DNA from: Oceaniferula spumae
Lineage (GTDB): Bacteria > Verrucomicrobiota > Verrucomicrobiia > Verrucomicrobiales > Akkermansiaceae
Length of the DNA: 64,000 nt
Assembly: GCF_042849255.1 (NCBI RefSeq)
Contig: NZ_AP026866.1
Span: 1,116,001-1,180,000 of the forward strand
Reading direction: 5' to 3'
Below the pieces are notes generated by a model. It made no database searches. It saw only the letters and a list, made by a program, of their open reading frames with translations, and was not told where the DNA came from. The first letter of the stretch is position 1; every line of letters starts with the position of its first letter. The position numbers were made by a program, and so were the translations under genes. Of this stretch, positions 27,112 to 36,183 are shown one piece after another.

Positions 27112-28170
27112 TTAAATGCCAAGCAGATTCCGCTGCCACGACAACAATTGCTGCTCAGCTCCATCATGGCCTCCAGCGATTGCTTCCAAGGCGGCTCTGG
27201 CCGCGATCAGCGAGCTATCGATGTCCAGTTCGGCAGCGATTTCATCGCGCTTGGCCATAAGTGCGTCGAGGCGTGATTCAAACTCGGGATCTTTACGGCG
27301 CCGTTTGCCTCGGATGCGCTGTGGCATGTCTTCGACTGAAACAAGCTCTGCATCAGCCAGTGCCATATCAAAGTTTTTCACGCGATTCGAGCGATAGTGT
27401 CGCGGCATGGCTGGTTTCTTGCCATCCAAGAGACATGCCACCCAGTCCAACAACTGCTTATTACCAGCAACCATAAAAGGTGGTCGGTCCCAGCTTTCAG
27501 CCTCACTATCCCGCCACTGCCATAGTGCACGCAGGTAGTTGAGTCCTCGAGGTTCCAATTTCCCGCTGCCTTTGATTCTCCAACGATCTTCTTTTTCCTG
27601 TTTTCGTTCGAGCGCCTTATCTCTCGCGGCCACACAACTTTCCTCAAACCATTCGTAGCGTCCTTTTTCTTTGAGTTGGGTAACAATCATGTCCGCCATG
27701 GGAAGTAGGTAGACCACATCGTTCAAAGCATACTCTTCCATAACCGGGGTTAGCGGGCGTTTTGCCCAGTCAGCCTTTTGAGAGGTTTTCTCGAGCTCTA
27801 CCCCCATGTAGTGCTCCACAAGATTTCCATATCCAAATTTCCTAACACCTAACAAACGCGCGCCGATTTGAGTGTCGAACACAGTCGGTGGGATCATGCC
27901 CAGATTCTGTTTGAGCATGTGCATATCGTAATCCGCACCATGCATCCAGCAAGTGGACGTCTCCAAGTAGGTCTTAAGGTCTGAGAGATCATCAATCGCC
28001 AAAGGGTCGATAAGCACGTGGTCCGTACCATCACTGAACTGCACGAGACACAAACTCTCGCTATATCTATGCAAGCTGTCCGCCTCGGTGTCTACGGCGC
28101 AAACTCGCCCTCCTACTCCATCCGAACGTTTAGCCAGGAAAGCCCTGAGGTCCTCTTTATTACTGATCAT
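27112..28170 (-). CDS. rnd: Ribonuclease D
   Basis: A 352-residue 3'-5' exoribonuclease of the DEDD superfamily, acting in tRNA 3' maturation and RNA decay. Exo I is VDTEAD with D27 and E29; exo II lies in HGADYDMHMLKQ; exo III is EYALNDVVYLLPM, the DEDDy form. A C-terminal HRDC-like region follows the nuclease domain (LKARNYLRALWQW-like segment LNYLRALWQWRDSEAE, then RNRVKNF-type helices). Length fits the family. It is on the same strand as the zinc-ribbon gene, 45 bp upstream of it. Confidence 0.9.
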   Translation of the reverse strand: MISNKEDLRAFLAKRSDGVGGRVCAVDTEADSLHRYSESLCLVQFSDGTDHVLIDPLAIDDLSDLKTYLETSTCWMHGADYDMHMLKQNLGMIPPTVFDTQIGARLLGVRKFGYGNLVEHYMGVELEKTSQKADWAKRPLTPVMEEYALNDVVYLLPMADMIVTQLKEKGRYEWFEESCVAARDKALERKQEKEDRWRIKGSGKLEPRGLNYLRALWQWRDSEAESWDRPPFMVAGNKQLLDWVACLLDGKKPAMPRHYRSNRVKNFDMALADAELVSVEDMPQRIRGKRRRKDPEFESRLDALMAKRDEIAAELDIDSSLIAARAALEAIAGGHDGAEQQLLSWQRNLLGI

Positions 28171-28217
28171 CCACAGCGAACATGGATTGAACAGCCTCGA
28201 TAAAAAAGCGAAATATC

Positions 28218-28255
28218 AAAAAACAAAACGGGCGGCAAATTTGCATTTGCCGCCC
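28218..28255 (-). terminator. Intrinsic terminator of the secreted Ca-loop protein gene
   Basis: A perfect 10-bp GC-rich stem (GGGCGGCAAA with TTTGCCGCCC, 28230-28239 and 28246-28255) with a 6-nt loop is followed on the minus strand by GTTTTGTTTTTTG. It lies 25 bp beyond the stop at 28281. Confidence 0.92.
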
Positions 28256-28280
28256 GGAAAGTAATTAAATTTGCTACAGT

Positions 28281-29840
28281 CTAGCGGTTCACCCGCACTG
28301 CGACGCGGAAGTAGCACGCTGGAGGACCACCTGGAACTGTAGGAGATGTGATTGGAGCAACACTGGTGATCATCAGCTGAGTGGCATCGTTCACATCTTC
28401 AGTCCAGTTGGCATTGCCACCGGAAGGAATGCGAGTCCAGTTTACCAAGTCTTCGGAGTGCTCGATGAAATAGGACAGGCCACCACCGACGTTAGGGCGC
28501 TTCGTGATAGAGACTTGGCACTCACCTGTAGCAAGAGAGTTGACAGTGAAGACACCTGGTGTTCCACCGATGTCGCCAGGTGTAGACATTGGAATGGAAC
28601 CAGCATCCAGAGGATCACTGGACATAGCGAACTCAATGAGGTTGCTGAAACCGTCGCCATCGAAATCAAACGAAGCAGCACGCTGGTTGGCTGGAGTTCC
28701 GCTTGGGAAGCCCAGAAGAGCGAATCCACTGTAGGTGTCGATGAAACGGATTCTTGTGGTCCAAACGCGAGTTGATGCGTCACGGGTAACAACAGTCGAA
28801 GAGAAGTTACGATCCAAGCGAAGGTAAAGTGTCCCCTCATCCCCTGGAGTGTAGAAGAATGTAGGCAATCTATATAGACCAACTGTTGGGTCAGGAAGAA
28901 TAAATGGTGAACCACTGAGAGGGAAGCTCACATCAAGATCGAAGAGACCCGGCACATCAAATGGAGAGTCATGAGGCACGTCACGAATCCACAATCTCAG
29001 GGTGTCGGCTCCAACGAAAGTGTTGGTTGTATCGATGCCCTGCCATGTAATGTCATTGAACACACGAGGATCGAATTCAATAAATCCATCTGCGGACCAC
29101 TGATTATCGTTGGTGAATCTGAAACCACTCTTCAGCGGAGACTGAGAAAGACCAGGCCATGACTCAGGCATGGGCAGCTTGGTGAAGTTGAGAACAACCT
29201 GAGGGTTGGGAGTGCCAGGAGGCGCAGCTGAGCTGAGAAGACCTGGAAGACCGAACTTATACGTTCCAGTAACCACGGTTTCATCATGAGCCACCCGACC
29301 TGATGATGTGGCAGCAAATGTTTGCTGATGTGCGTAACCTGCGATGCTGTACTCCCTTTGATTAACTCCAGTAAGAACATCATACCAAATGACGGCTCCA
29401 CCTACTGTTACTGGAAGGATACCCGGGCGAGGGAACCTTGAAGGAGGTGCACTGACGACTGAAACCAAACCTTGTAACTGGGGGGCAATAACGGACGCCT
29501 GAACTGGCGGACTGGGCAGGGAGAAGAATGCTCCGTTGTCCGGAATACCATCTTGGTCTACGTCACCGAACAAAACCGCCCCGGTGGTTCCAAGTGGACA
29601 AGGAGGCATCTGGCTGGGAAAGAATGGAGCACCGTCGACACGCGTTGTGTTATTGAATACACAAGGTGCGATCTGGAAACTACCATCAGATACATCAATG
29701 CGGAGTATTCCGCCGTTGTAATTAACCACTTTAGGTCCGACTTGATCACCTGCCTTTCGGCTTGTGAAACGGAAATCCAATTGCGCCTGACAAACGGACG
29801 GCAGCACTAACGCGGAAGCTAAGAGTATAGGTTTAATCAT
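28281..29840 (-). CDS. Secreted protein with thrombospondin type 3-like calcium loop
   Basis: A 519-residue exported protein (signal peptide about 1-19, ending CQA). The body is beta-rich and not recognised. Two Asp-rich loops are visible: FGDVDQDGIPDNG near residue 95 and FDFDGDGFSNLIEFAMSSDPLD near residue 395. The second is the form typical of thrombospondin type 3/dockerin-like calcium sites that precede C-terminal domains in Verrucomicrobiota secreted proteins. The last 100 residues (FIEHSEDLVNWTRIPSG, FRVAVRVNR) form a beta-sandwich often seen at the ends of such surface proteins. It has its own terminator. Confidence 0.7.
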   Translation of the reverse strand: MIKPILLASALVLPSVCQAQLDFRFTSRKAGDQVGPKVVNYNGGILRIDVSDGSFQIAPCVFNNTTRVDGAPFFPSQMPPCPLGTTGAVLFGDVDQDGIPDNGAFFSLPSPPVQASVIAPQLQGLVSVVSAPPSRFPRPGILPVTVGGAVIWYDVLTGVNQREYSIAGYAHQQTFAATSSGRVAHDETVVTGTYKFGLPGLLSSAAPPGTPNPQVVLNFTKLPMPESWPGLSQSPLKSGFRFTNDNQWSADGFIEFDPRVFNDITWQGIDTTNTFVGADTLRLWIRDVPHDSPFDVPGLFDLDVSFPLSGSPFILPDPTVGLYRLPTFFYTPGDEGTLYLRLDRNFSSTVVTRDASTRVWTTRIRFIDTYSGFALLGFPSGTPANQRAASFDFDGDGFSNLIEFAMSSDPLDAGSIPMSTPGDIGGTPGVFTVNSLATGECQVSITKRPNVGGGLSYFIEHSEDLVNWTRIPSGGNANWTEDVNDATQLMITSVAPITSPTVPGGPPACYFRVAVRVNR

Positions 29841-29993
29841 CGTAGGTAGGTATGTGATTACTGGTATTTACGCTATGGCTACCTCAGATCAAGAAGAAAA
29901 GCCCAACATGGGACCTTTTTCAGGCTATCTGAAGTCGCTCTGCAAACCAGCTTATGGAACAAGCTTACATGCATGACGCAGGACGGCAATATA

Positions 29994-31439
29994 TTATCGG
30001 CCAATTGTTAAACCACTCAACAGTAATTCAGCATTTGTACCAGTTTTTGACAGGTTTTTAAGTAAGGTCTCAATAGCCTCACCGATGGGAAGAGACGCTA
30101 GTTGGCGGCGGATTTCCAACACCTTGGCCATCTCGTCCGGATGATAGAGCCTGTCATCGTTCCGAGTTCCACTCTGAGGAATGTGAATCGCGGGATAAAT
30201 GCGTTGTTCAGCCAGTTCACGATCGAGGCGAACCTCCATGTTACCGGTGCCCTTAAACTCCTCGAAAATGACCTCATCCATTTTGCTTTCGGTCTCAATC
30301 AACGCAGTGGCCAGAATCGTCAGACTCCCCCCTTCTTCACAGTTCCGAGCAGCACCGAAAAATTTCCGACTCTGTTGCAACGCAGCAGGACTAAGCCCGC
30401 CTGAACCGATGGGTCCACCTCGCTGGGCAGTATTGTGTCCACGGGCGAGACGGGTCAAACTATCCAGCAATAGCACGACATCTTTGCCCAGTTCGACAAG
30501 TCGCTTGGCCCGCTCCATGACCAAATCCGAAACTTGGGCATGACGCTTGGCAGGCTCATCGAAGGTTGAGCTGAACACTTCAGCGTCGACGGTTTCCTCG
30601 AAATCAGTCACCTCCTCGGGTCGCTCATCCAGCAGCAGAATAATTAACTCCACCTCTGGGTGATTGAGCTGAATCGACCGGGCAATTTGCTTCAAGACGA
30701 TTGTTTTACCACCACGAGGAGGAGCCACAATCAGCCCACGCTGGCCTTTTCCAAGCGGAGCTACAAGATCTAACACCCTTGGGGTCATTCCTGTTTCCTG
30801 GTTCTCAAGGATGATCCGGTGGTCGGGGAACATCGCCGTGAGCTGATCAAAAGCTTTGGGCTTATTGTATTCATCCACAGGCATTCCTTCCACTTCGACA
30901 ACCTCACTAACAGAAATATATTTATCGCGTCCTTTTGGAGCACGCAAACGCACCTTGACCTTCTGTCCGACAACAAGACCGTGATCACGAATTAAGTTTC
31001 CGTTTACATACAAATCATCGGGTGAAGTTTTGAAGCTTTTAACCGGGTCACGCAGCATCGCATAGTTATCTTTAGCTTGCTCAAGGATCCCCTCTCCTTC
31101 CAGTTCAACTCCTTCGCGTCCGTAGAAGGATACCAATTCAAAAATCAACTGACTTTTGGAAGCCGTAGCCGGAATGCGCACTGGTAGAGCCTCTAACATC
31201 GAATAAATTTCAGAAAGTGGCCTCTCACGCAATTCATTGATGTTAATCAACTTGGGAAGATCCGGAAGAACAGCGGCAGGACTTTTGGCAGCCTCTTTTT
31301 CATCTTTCTCACCACCCTCGCCGGAAGACTTGGCTGAAGATTCTTCGACTGGTGTCGAGGATTTCTCAGCCGCGGACTCTCCGGTGCTTTCGGTGCTGGC
31401 TTCGTTAGCCTCTTCGTTGATTTCTTTGTCGTCGTTCAT
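29994..31439 (-). CDS. rho: Transcription termination factor Rho
   Basis: A 481-residue hexameric RNA helicase that ends transcription. An acidic, Ser/Glu-rich N-terminal extension (about 1-57) precedes the Rho N domain. The RNA-binding domain includes YAMLRDPVKSFKTSPDDLYVNGNLIRDHGL. Walker A is APPRGGKT with K245, and VVLLLDSLTRLARGHN holds the Walker B region. FFGAARNCEEGGSLTILATALIETESKMDEVIFEEFKGTGN is diagnostic. The Q loop reads GGPIGSGGLSP (341-351), with Pro343 at the place of E. coli Lys283. It is followed by the secreted protein gene after 153 bp and preceded by coaE. Confidence 0.96.
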   Translation of the reverse strand: MNDDKEINEEANEASTESTGESAAEKSSTPVEESSAKSSGEGGEKDEKEAAKSPAAVLPDLPKLININELRERPLSEIYSMLEALPVRIPATASKSQLIFELVSFYGREGVELEGEGILEQAKDNYAMLRDPVKSFKTSPDDLYVNGNLIRDHGLVVGQKVKVRLRAPKGRDKYISVSEVVEVEGMPVDEYNKPKAFDQLTAMFPDHRIILENQETGMTPRVLDLVAPLGKGQRGLIVAPPRGGKTIVLKQIARSIQLNHPEVELIILLLDERPEEVTDFEETVDAEVFSSTFDEPAKRHAQVSDLVMERAKRLVELGKDVVLLLDSLTRLARGHNTAQRGGPIGSGGLSPAALQQSRKFFGAARNCEEGGSLTILATALIETESKMDEVIFEEFKGTGNMEVRLDRELAEQRIYPAIHIPQSGTRNDDRLYHPDEMAKVLEIRRQLASLPIGEAIETLLKNLSKTGTNAELLLSGLTIGR

Positions 31440-31547
31440 TGGGAAAATGATTTTGTAGTATAGAGTCTCAGTCGTTCAGTAAATGGGTTCCGCACTCGCT
31501 TCTGCGATGCAGGCCTGGGATTGAAAGACTATGGGTAGGGCGTCTAG

Positions 31548-32165
31548 TTAGATACTGATATTGCGTGATTGGATAAATCGGCGACACTGACTGCGGAGAA
31601 TATCCACAGGCCCTTCATTCCAGATCACCACATCTGCCAAACCATGTTTGGCCTCGATAGGCATCTGAGAGGAGAGCACAGCTTGCACCGTGCCATCATC
31701 CCATTTGTTACGTTCAATGAGTCTGTCGACTTGGGTTTTTCTGCTGGTGGCTACCAACAAATTGGCCGACTGACCAAAATCAAATCCGTTCTCAAACAGG
31801 AGAGGGACATCCGCAACAAACAGGCGAGACACCCCTTTCCTAGAGGTTTGCAGCAATAATGCAAGACATTCCTCGCGCACCCGCGGGTGAAAAACCTGCT
31901 CGAGGAACTCTTTATCTTCGGGATTTGAAAAAGCTCTCTCACGAAGAAATGCCTTGTCCACACCACCGCCGGGTAACAGCGCGCCGCTTCCAAAATAACT
32001 ACCGATTTCATCAAGAACGGCGTTATTTTCATAGAGAGACCGCACACTGGCATCCGCATCAAAAAGCACCGTCTCCGGCAAGAGTTCTTGCAGAGTCCGT
32101 GCACAGGTCGACTTCCCCGTCGCAATTCCGCCGGTAAGCCCAATGATTTGCAAATCGTTGTTCAT
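31548..32165 (-). CDS. coaE: Dephospho-CoA kinase
   Basis: A 205-residue P-loop kinase catalysing the last step of coenzyme A synthesis. IIGLTGGIATGKST is the Walker A; FDADASVR and FHPRVREE are typical of CoaE, and VADVPLLFENGFD is the Walker B region. I use ATG 32165; a TTG at 32183 would add six residues. It sits between the pilus-like operon terminator and rho on the same strand. Confidence 0.92.
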   Translation of the reverse strand: MNNDLQIIGLTGGIATGKSTCARTLQELLPETVLFDADASVRSLYENNAVLDEIGSYFGSGALLPGGGVDKAFLRERAFSNPEDKEFLEQVFHPRVREECLALLLQTSRKGVSRLFVADVPLLFENGFDFGQSANLLVATSRKTQVDRLIERNKWDDGTVQAVLSSQMPIEAKHGLADVVIWNEGPVDILRSQCRRFIQSRNISI

Positions 32166-32281
32166 GATTCGTGTCGATGCCAATTTCCATCAACGAGATT
32201 CCTAACAAGGCTAGAACATGGCACGGAGTTGGGCAAGCCGAGAAGAAACAATACATCCGCTAGAATCACCACCAAACAAAG

Positions 32282-32312
32282 AAAAACCCTGACCGCGTTA
32301 CCACGATCAGGG
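32282..32312 (-). terminator. Intrinsic terminator of the pilus-like operon
   Basis: Stem CCCTGA with TCAGGG (32287-32292, 32307-32312), with further internal pairing, is followed on the minus strand by TTTTTC. It lies 25 bp after the secretin stop at 32338, closing the five-gene operon before coaE. Confidence 0.8.
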
Positions 32313-32337
32313 CTTGTAAGAGTTCTGGACTATCAGC

Positions 32338-34995
32338 TTAGCCGCCGGTTGGCAGAAGCTGTGAGCCATCACCAGCAGGAACTCCTGGTCCAACAGCTGA
32401 GGAAGCTGCCGCAGGGAGCGAGCCACTTGAGTTGTTGATAGGAGCACCAGCCGCATCAATGATCTGAGCCGTCACGAAGATGATCAGGTTACTCTTGATG
32501 TGGTTTTCAGCCTTAGTCTGGAAAAGACGGCCGATGATTGGCAGGTCACCGAGAATTGGCACCTTGTCCTGGACGTTTTGAACATCTTCACGCATCAATC
32601 CACCAACTGCCACGGTGTAGCCATCATAGATGGTAAGCGCGGTAGTCACACGGCGGGTTGAGAAGACCGGCATTTCAATGCGGTTTTCTGTGATGGTGAT
32701 TTGGATCGGGTTACCCAGAGCATCGGATGCGGGGCTCTGAATCGGGCTACCGTAGTTGATGAATCCTTCGAACTCAACCAGCTCAGGAGCAAAGCGGAGG
32801 TCGATGGTGTAGTTATTTTCACCAATAGTAGGTTCGATCTCAAGTGTCACACCAGTGTTACGTGTTTCGAACGCAGTAGGTGTAGCAGGAGTTACCGGGA
32901 AGATGGAGCCGCCAGAGATGCCGCCACCACCACCGAGTCCACCGCCGGTGCCAACACTGTTGGGAAGTTCTGGTGGTTCGTATTCTGTTGGGTAGATAAA
33001 CTCGCGAATGACCTCAATGGTAGCTTTCTCACCGCTTCGGGCAAGAACACTAGGAGCTGTCATAATGTCAGTGCCCTTCTTCTGGGCAAGACCACGCATG
33101 ATCATCTGCACCTGACCGTCTGTGAACAGACCGGTGAAGGAGAGAATACCAGGAGCAACACTACCAGACTGGGCTGTGCGGTTCGGGTTATTCAGAATAG
33201 CGTCAATGCTGTTACGTGTGGTGGCAAAGTCACCACTACGAAGACCGGCGGTCGCGGTATTGGAAACATTCTGGGTAGAACCTGCAGGAATACCAGGGAT
33301 GGTTGTGAAGTTCACCGGGCTAACGAAGTCAGCACCTGTGCGAGCTGCACCGTTACCTACAGTACCACCTCCGATGAAGGAGCTGTTACCGCGGAGACCG
33401 ACTGGGGAAATAATCCAGTCGAACCCGAGTTCATCGCTGTTCTCTTGAGAAACTTCGATGAACTTGGTCATGATGCGCACCTGACGGGGACCACCTTTAC
33501 GAAGAGCTTCGATGATCTGCTCGATGATATCGAGGTTACCGAGGGTGTTGTGCACAACCAAAGTGGAAGTAGCCGCGATGTAATTAGCAAATGCTTTGTC
33601 AGGGAAGCTGACTCCATTGCGAAGAAGCAACTCCTTGGCACCGGCACGGGCTTTGAGGGTGTCTGCACCAGCATCACCACCACCGCCGAACGGATCGTCA
33701 GAACCACCGTCATCACCTTCTTTGCCTTCGGAAAGCTTGGCAATGAAGTCTGGTGGAACCACGAATGTGCGGGTGTAGAGATCGGTGACCTCAAGTGCGT
33801 CGAGAGGAAGAAGCACTACTGAGTGCTCGTCCAGCTTGTAACGAAGACGAGTAGCATCACAGATATACTGGAGCACGGTGCCAAGTGGCACGTTGCGAAG
33901 CTTCAGTTCCTTAATGCGGAGTGTTCCTGGGTTTCCAACGGCTGCACCTGCGTCAGCGGCAAGATCGGCTTCTCCACCTGCAGGAGCGGCACCGTCGGTG
34001 CGTGGCTTGCGGATAATGAAGTTGAGACCTTTTTTGGACTCATCTGGCTCGGTGTCGATTTCACGGGCACGGAGGCGAAGGAAATCGAGAGCTTCTTCCA
34101 CAGTGGTGTTATCAAAGTCAACCAGTGGGATGATGATGTTGTTCAGCTTCTGCTGGATGTATTGCACACCGTAAGCTTCAGTAGGCTGAGTTTCACCAGG
34201 GTTAACGACTGGAAGTTCAGGCGGCACGGCCATTTCCCATGCGCGGTCGACCTCTGAAAGAAGCTGGGCGCGGGTGTGATCGTAGGCAGAACGGTAGTAG
34301 TCGGACTTGGTCGCTGCGATGCGCTCAAGCCAGCGGCGAGCGGCTGTGTTGTATTTATCAACCTGAAGAACCTTCTTGAATTCGTTTTCGGCTTCGTCGT
34401 ATTTACCGAGGTTGTAGTAACCTTCACCCATGTAGAGGAACTTACGAACGCGATCAACGTTCTGGGTGTGCTGGTAGTCGAGAGCAGGGTTGGTGCGGAT
34501 AGGATCATCCAAATACTCAAGCTGCTTCTTGGCTGCGAAATTGGTAGGGTCCTTGACCAGAACACCTTCAAGCATGGTGCGAGCCTCTTGATATTTACCT
34601 ACGCGGCGGTATTTCTGTGCAAGTGCTACTGAAGCATCACCGAGGTGACCCGTGTAGGAGTTGCGGCGATCAGCCAGGGCTGGACCGGGAGGAAGCATGT
34701 TCACAGCAAGTTGGTACTGCTTGACGGCTTCTTCGTAGTCTTGCTTGGCATATGCCGCACGACCGAGGATGACTGCTTTATCGGCCTCTTGAACAAGTTG
34801 GGCGCGACGAGCGATTTCCTTGGATGCGATGCTGGACTGTGCGTGCACTACGTTAATCGTAGCAGGCATAGCGGCAGCAACAGCCATGAGAACAGCCGCT
34901 TTGCGACTGACGTGACGCCCCGTGAAGAGGCCACGATCACTATTCGCCCCATGGAGAGAGGCGTGTGTAGGTTGGTGCGTAGGTGTGGTTTCCAT
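32338..34995 (-). CDS. Amuc_1098-like secretin, pilus outer-membrane channel
   Basis: An 885-residue outer-membrane secretin. The N-terminus is a signal peptide with a long n-region (hydrophobic part about 33-51, cleavage near HAQ52-53). TPR-like helices follow (about 65-240: GRAAYAKQDYEEAVKQYQLAV, GEGYYNLGKYDEAENEFKKVL), then N-type domains, and the secretin barrel with the C-terminal hallmark VPILGDLPIIGRLFQT and NLIIFVTAQIID. A Gly-rich loop (GTGGGLGGGGGISGGS) sits in the barrel. It is the last gene of the operon that matches Akkermansia Amuc_1102 to Amuc_1098. It probably forms the pore for the envelope apparatus built by the four genes before it. Confidence 0.9.
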   Translation of the reverse strand: METTPTHQPTHASLHGANSDRGLFTGRHVSRKAAVLMAVAAAMPATINVVHAQSSIASKEIARRAQLVQEADKAVILGRAAYAKQDYEEAVKQYQLAVNMLPPGPALADRRNSYTGHLGDASVALAQKYRRVGKYQEARTMLEGVLVKDPTNFAAKKQLEYLDDPIRTNPALDYQHTQNVDRVRKFLYMGEGYYNLGKYDEAENEFKKVLQVDKYNTAARRWLERIAATKSDYYRSAYDHTRAQLLSEVDRAWEMAVPPELPVVNPGETQPTEAYGVQYIQQKLNNIIIPLVDFDNTTVEEALDFLRLRAREIDTEPDESKKGLNFIIRKPRTDGAAPAGGEADLAADAGAAVGNPGTLRIKELKLRNVPLGTVLQYICDATRLRYKLDEHSVVLLPLDALEVTDLYTRTFVVPPDFIAKLSEGKEGDDGGSDDPFGGGGDAGADTLKARAGAKELLLRNGVSFPDKAFANYIAATSTLVVHNTLGNLDIIEQIIEALRKGGPRQVRIMTKFIEVSQENSDELGFDWIISPVGLRGNSSFIGGGTVGNGAARTGADFVSPVNFTTIPGIPAGSTQNVSNTATAGLRSGDFATTRNSIDAILNNPNRTAQSGSVAPGILSFTGLFTDGQVQMIMRGLAQKKGTDIMTAPSVLARSGEKATIEVIREFIYPTEYEPPELPNSVGTGGGLGGGGGISGGSIFPVTPATPTAFETRNTGVTLEIEPTIGENNYTIDLRFAPELVEFEGFINYGSPIQSPASDALGNPIQITITENRIEMPVFSTRRVTTALTIYDGYTVAVGGLMREDVQNVQDKVPILGDLPIIGRLFQTKAENHIKSNLIIFVTAQIIDAAGAPINNSSGSLPAAASSAVGPGVPAGDGSQLLPTGG

Positions 34996-35112
34996 AATAG
35001 ATGTGTAGTTTCTGGCGTTTAAGGAGGGGTTTGTGAAGCGTTTTTTTCAGATTATTTTCAATCAGTTGCAATTGTCATCCCGAGTCTCATGACCGGCTGA
35101 CTCATGCGGCGG

Positions 35113-36135
35113 TTACTTGGGAATGTTAAGCAGCAGGGATTTTGTGTTCCCTTCTTTATCGGTGTATTCGATTTCTACGTTCTGGGCGTCGAGATCGACC
35201 TTCTTCAAGAGGTAAGGTTTCTCAGTGGCATTTTCATTAAATGGCAGTGAGAAGCGTGTATTTTCCTTCACTTTGAACGGGCTGGCTCCTTGCCCCAAGG
35301 CATTGAGCGTGAACTCAACTGTGCTATCGAGGATGCCTGGGTTGCCTTGGCGATCGACCTTATATTTTTTACCGAGTTTGTTAGGCTGCTTATCCTCTAA
35401 CAACCAGTAGCGCTCCACTTGGGCGATGCCATTTTTGCGAACCTCTTCCTCCTCGACTCCGAGGAACTTGAAACGATTCTTCATCAAATCATCTTCAAAG
35501 ACAATATCTTCGCCCGCCTTGATTGGGTTTGGCCCCATCTTGTTGACACGAACACCGGCCTTGGTTTGAAGCCTAAAGTTAAATTGACCGCCACCAAAGT
35601 CTTGTGGACGAACGTGAACCTGCGTGGTTTTTACATCCTTCACAGTCAACTTGGTTACAGGGTCAGGATGAATTTTAAAATCCTTCGGGTTGGTTCCCGC
35701 GGTGTATTCCTCACGGTTGGTGAATCCGTCTTTATCGGGATCCTGTTCTGGAGAATCACTGAATCCGGGATCGATACCGTATTCCAGCCACCATGTGTTA
35801 GGAATACCATCGTGAACAGGTGGGCTCTTGAGCAGGTCCACAGGATTCTTCGCGTCATCTTTTTTAGCAAAAAGAGCCACGCCAGTGAGCAAGTTCACTT
35901 TGCGACCATCCAGATCATACTGGGTGATGATGTGCTCCTCGGAAAGCGAGGTTTGAGTTGCCTCAATGGCTGCGAAGCCAGGCACGGTAACATCGTTATT
36001 CGGAGTAACTGGGTTGACGCCGACAGCTTCGTCGATCGCCCCCTTGTTACTGAAAATGACAGCTCCAAAGGCCAGCGCGACAACTGCAGCTCCACCGAGG
36101 GCAACTTTGTCGTAGTTTTCTGATATCCAAGACAT
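35113..36135 (-). CDS. Amuc_1099-like pilus-system protein
   Basis: A 340-residue bitopic protein. The N-terminus MSWISENYDKVALGGAAVVALAFGAVIF is a short cytoplasmic stub then one membrane helix, like the N-terminus of the Amuc_1100-like protein. The periplasmic part contains IPNTWWLEYGIDP and DPDKDGFTNREEYTAGTNP (about 130-150), a thrombospondin type 3-like calcium loop, then a beta-rich domain. Gene order between the Amuc_1100-like and secretin genes matches Amuc_1099. Its role is not known; a periplasmic link between inner-membrane parts and the secretin is likely. Confidence 0.85.
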   Translation of the reverse strand: MSWISENYDKVALGGAAVVALAFGAVIFSNKGAIDEAVGVNPVTPNNDVTVPGFAAIEATQTSLSEEHIITQYDLDGRKVNLLTGVALFAKKDDAKNPVDLLKSPPVHDGIPNTWWLEYGIDPGFSDSPEQDPDKDGFTNREEYTAGTNPKDFKIHPDPVTKLTVKDVKTTQVHVRPQDFGGGQFNFRLQTKAGVRVNKMGPNPIKAGEDIVFEDDLMKNRFKFLGVEEEEVRKNGIAQVERYWLLEDKQPNKLGKKYKVDRQGNPGILDSTVEFTLNALGQGASPFKVKENTRFSLPFNENATEKPYLLKKVDLDAQNVEIEYTDKEGNTKSLLLNIPK

Positions 36136-36183
36136 ATATGATAGTGATTAGGTAAAAGTGAAAATTGGTGTGTTAGTGAGAAA

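Noticed and set aside
29907..29928. GGGACCTTTTTCAGG, at first glance like the 18-bp operator
   Set aside because: Only a short TTTTCAGG part matches; the half sites and flanks differ, and no -10 is placed at the expected distance.
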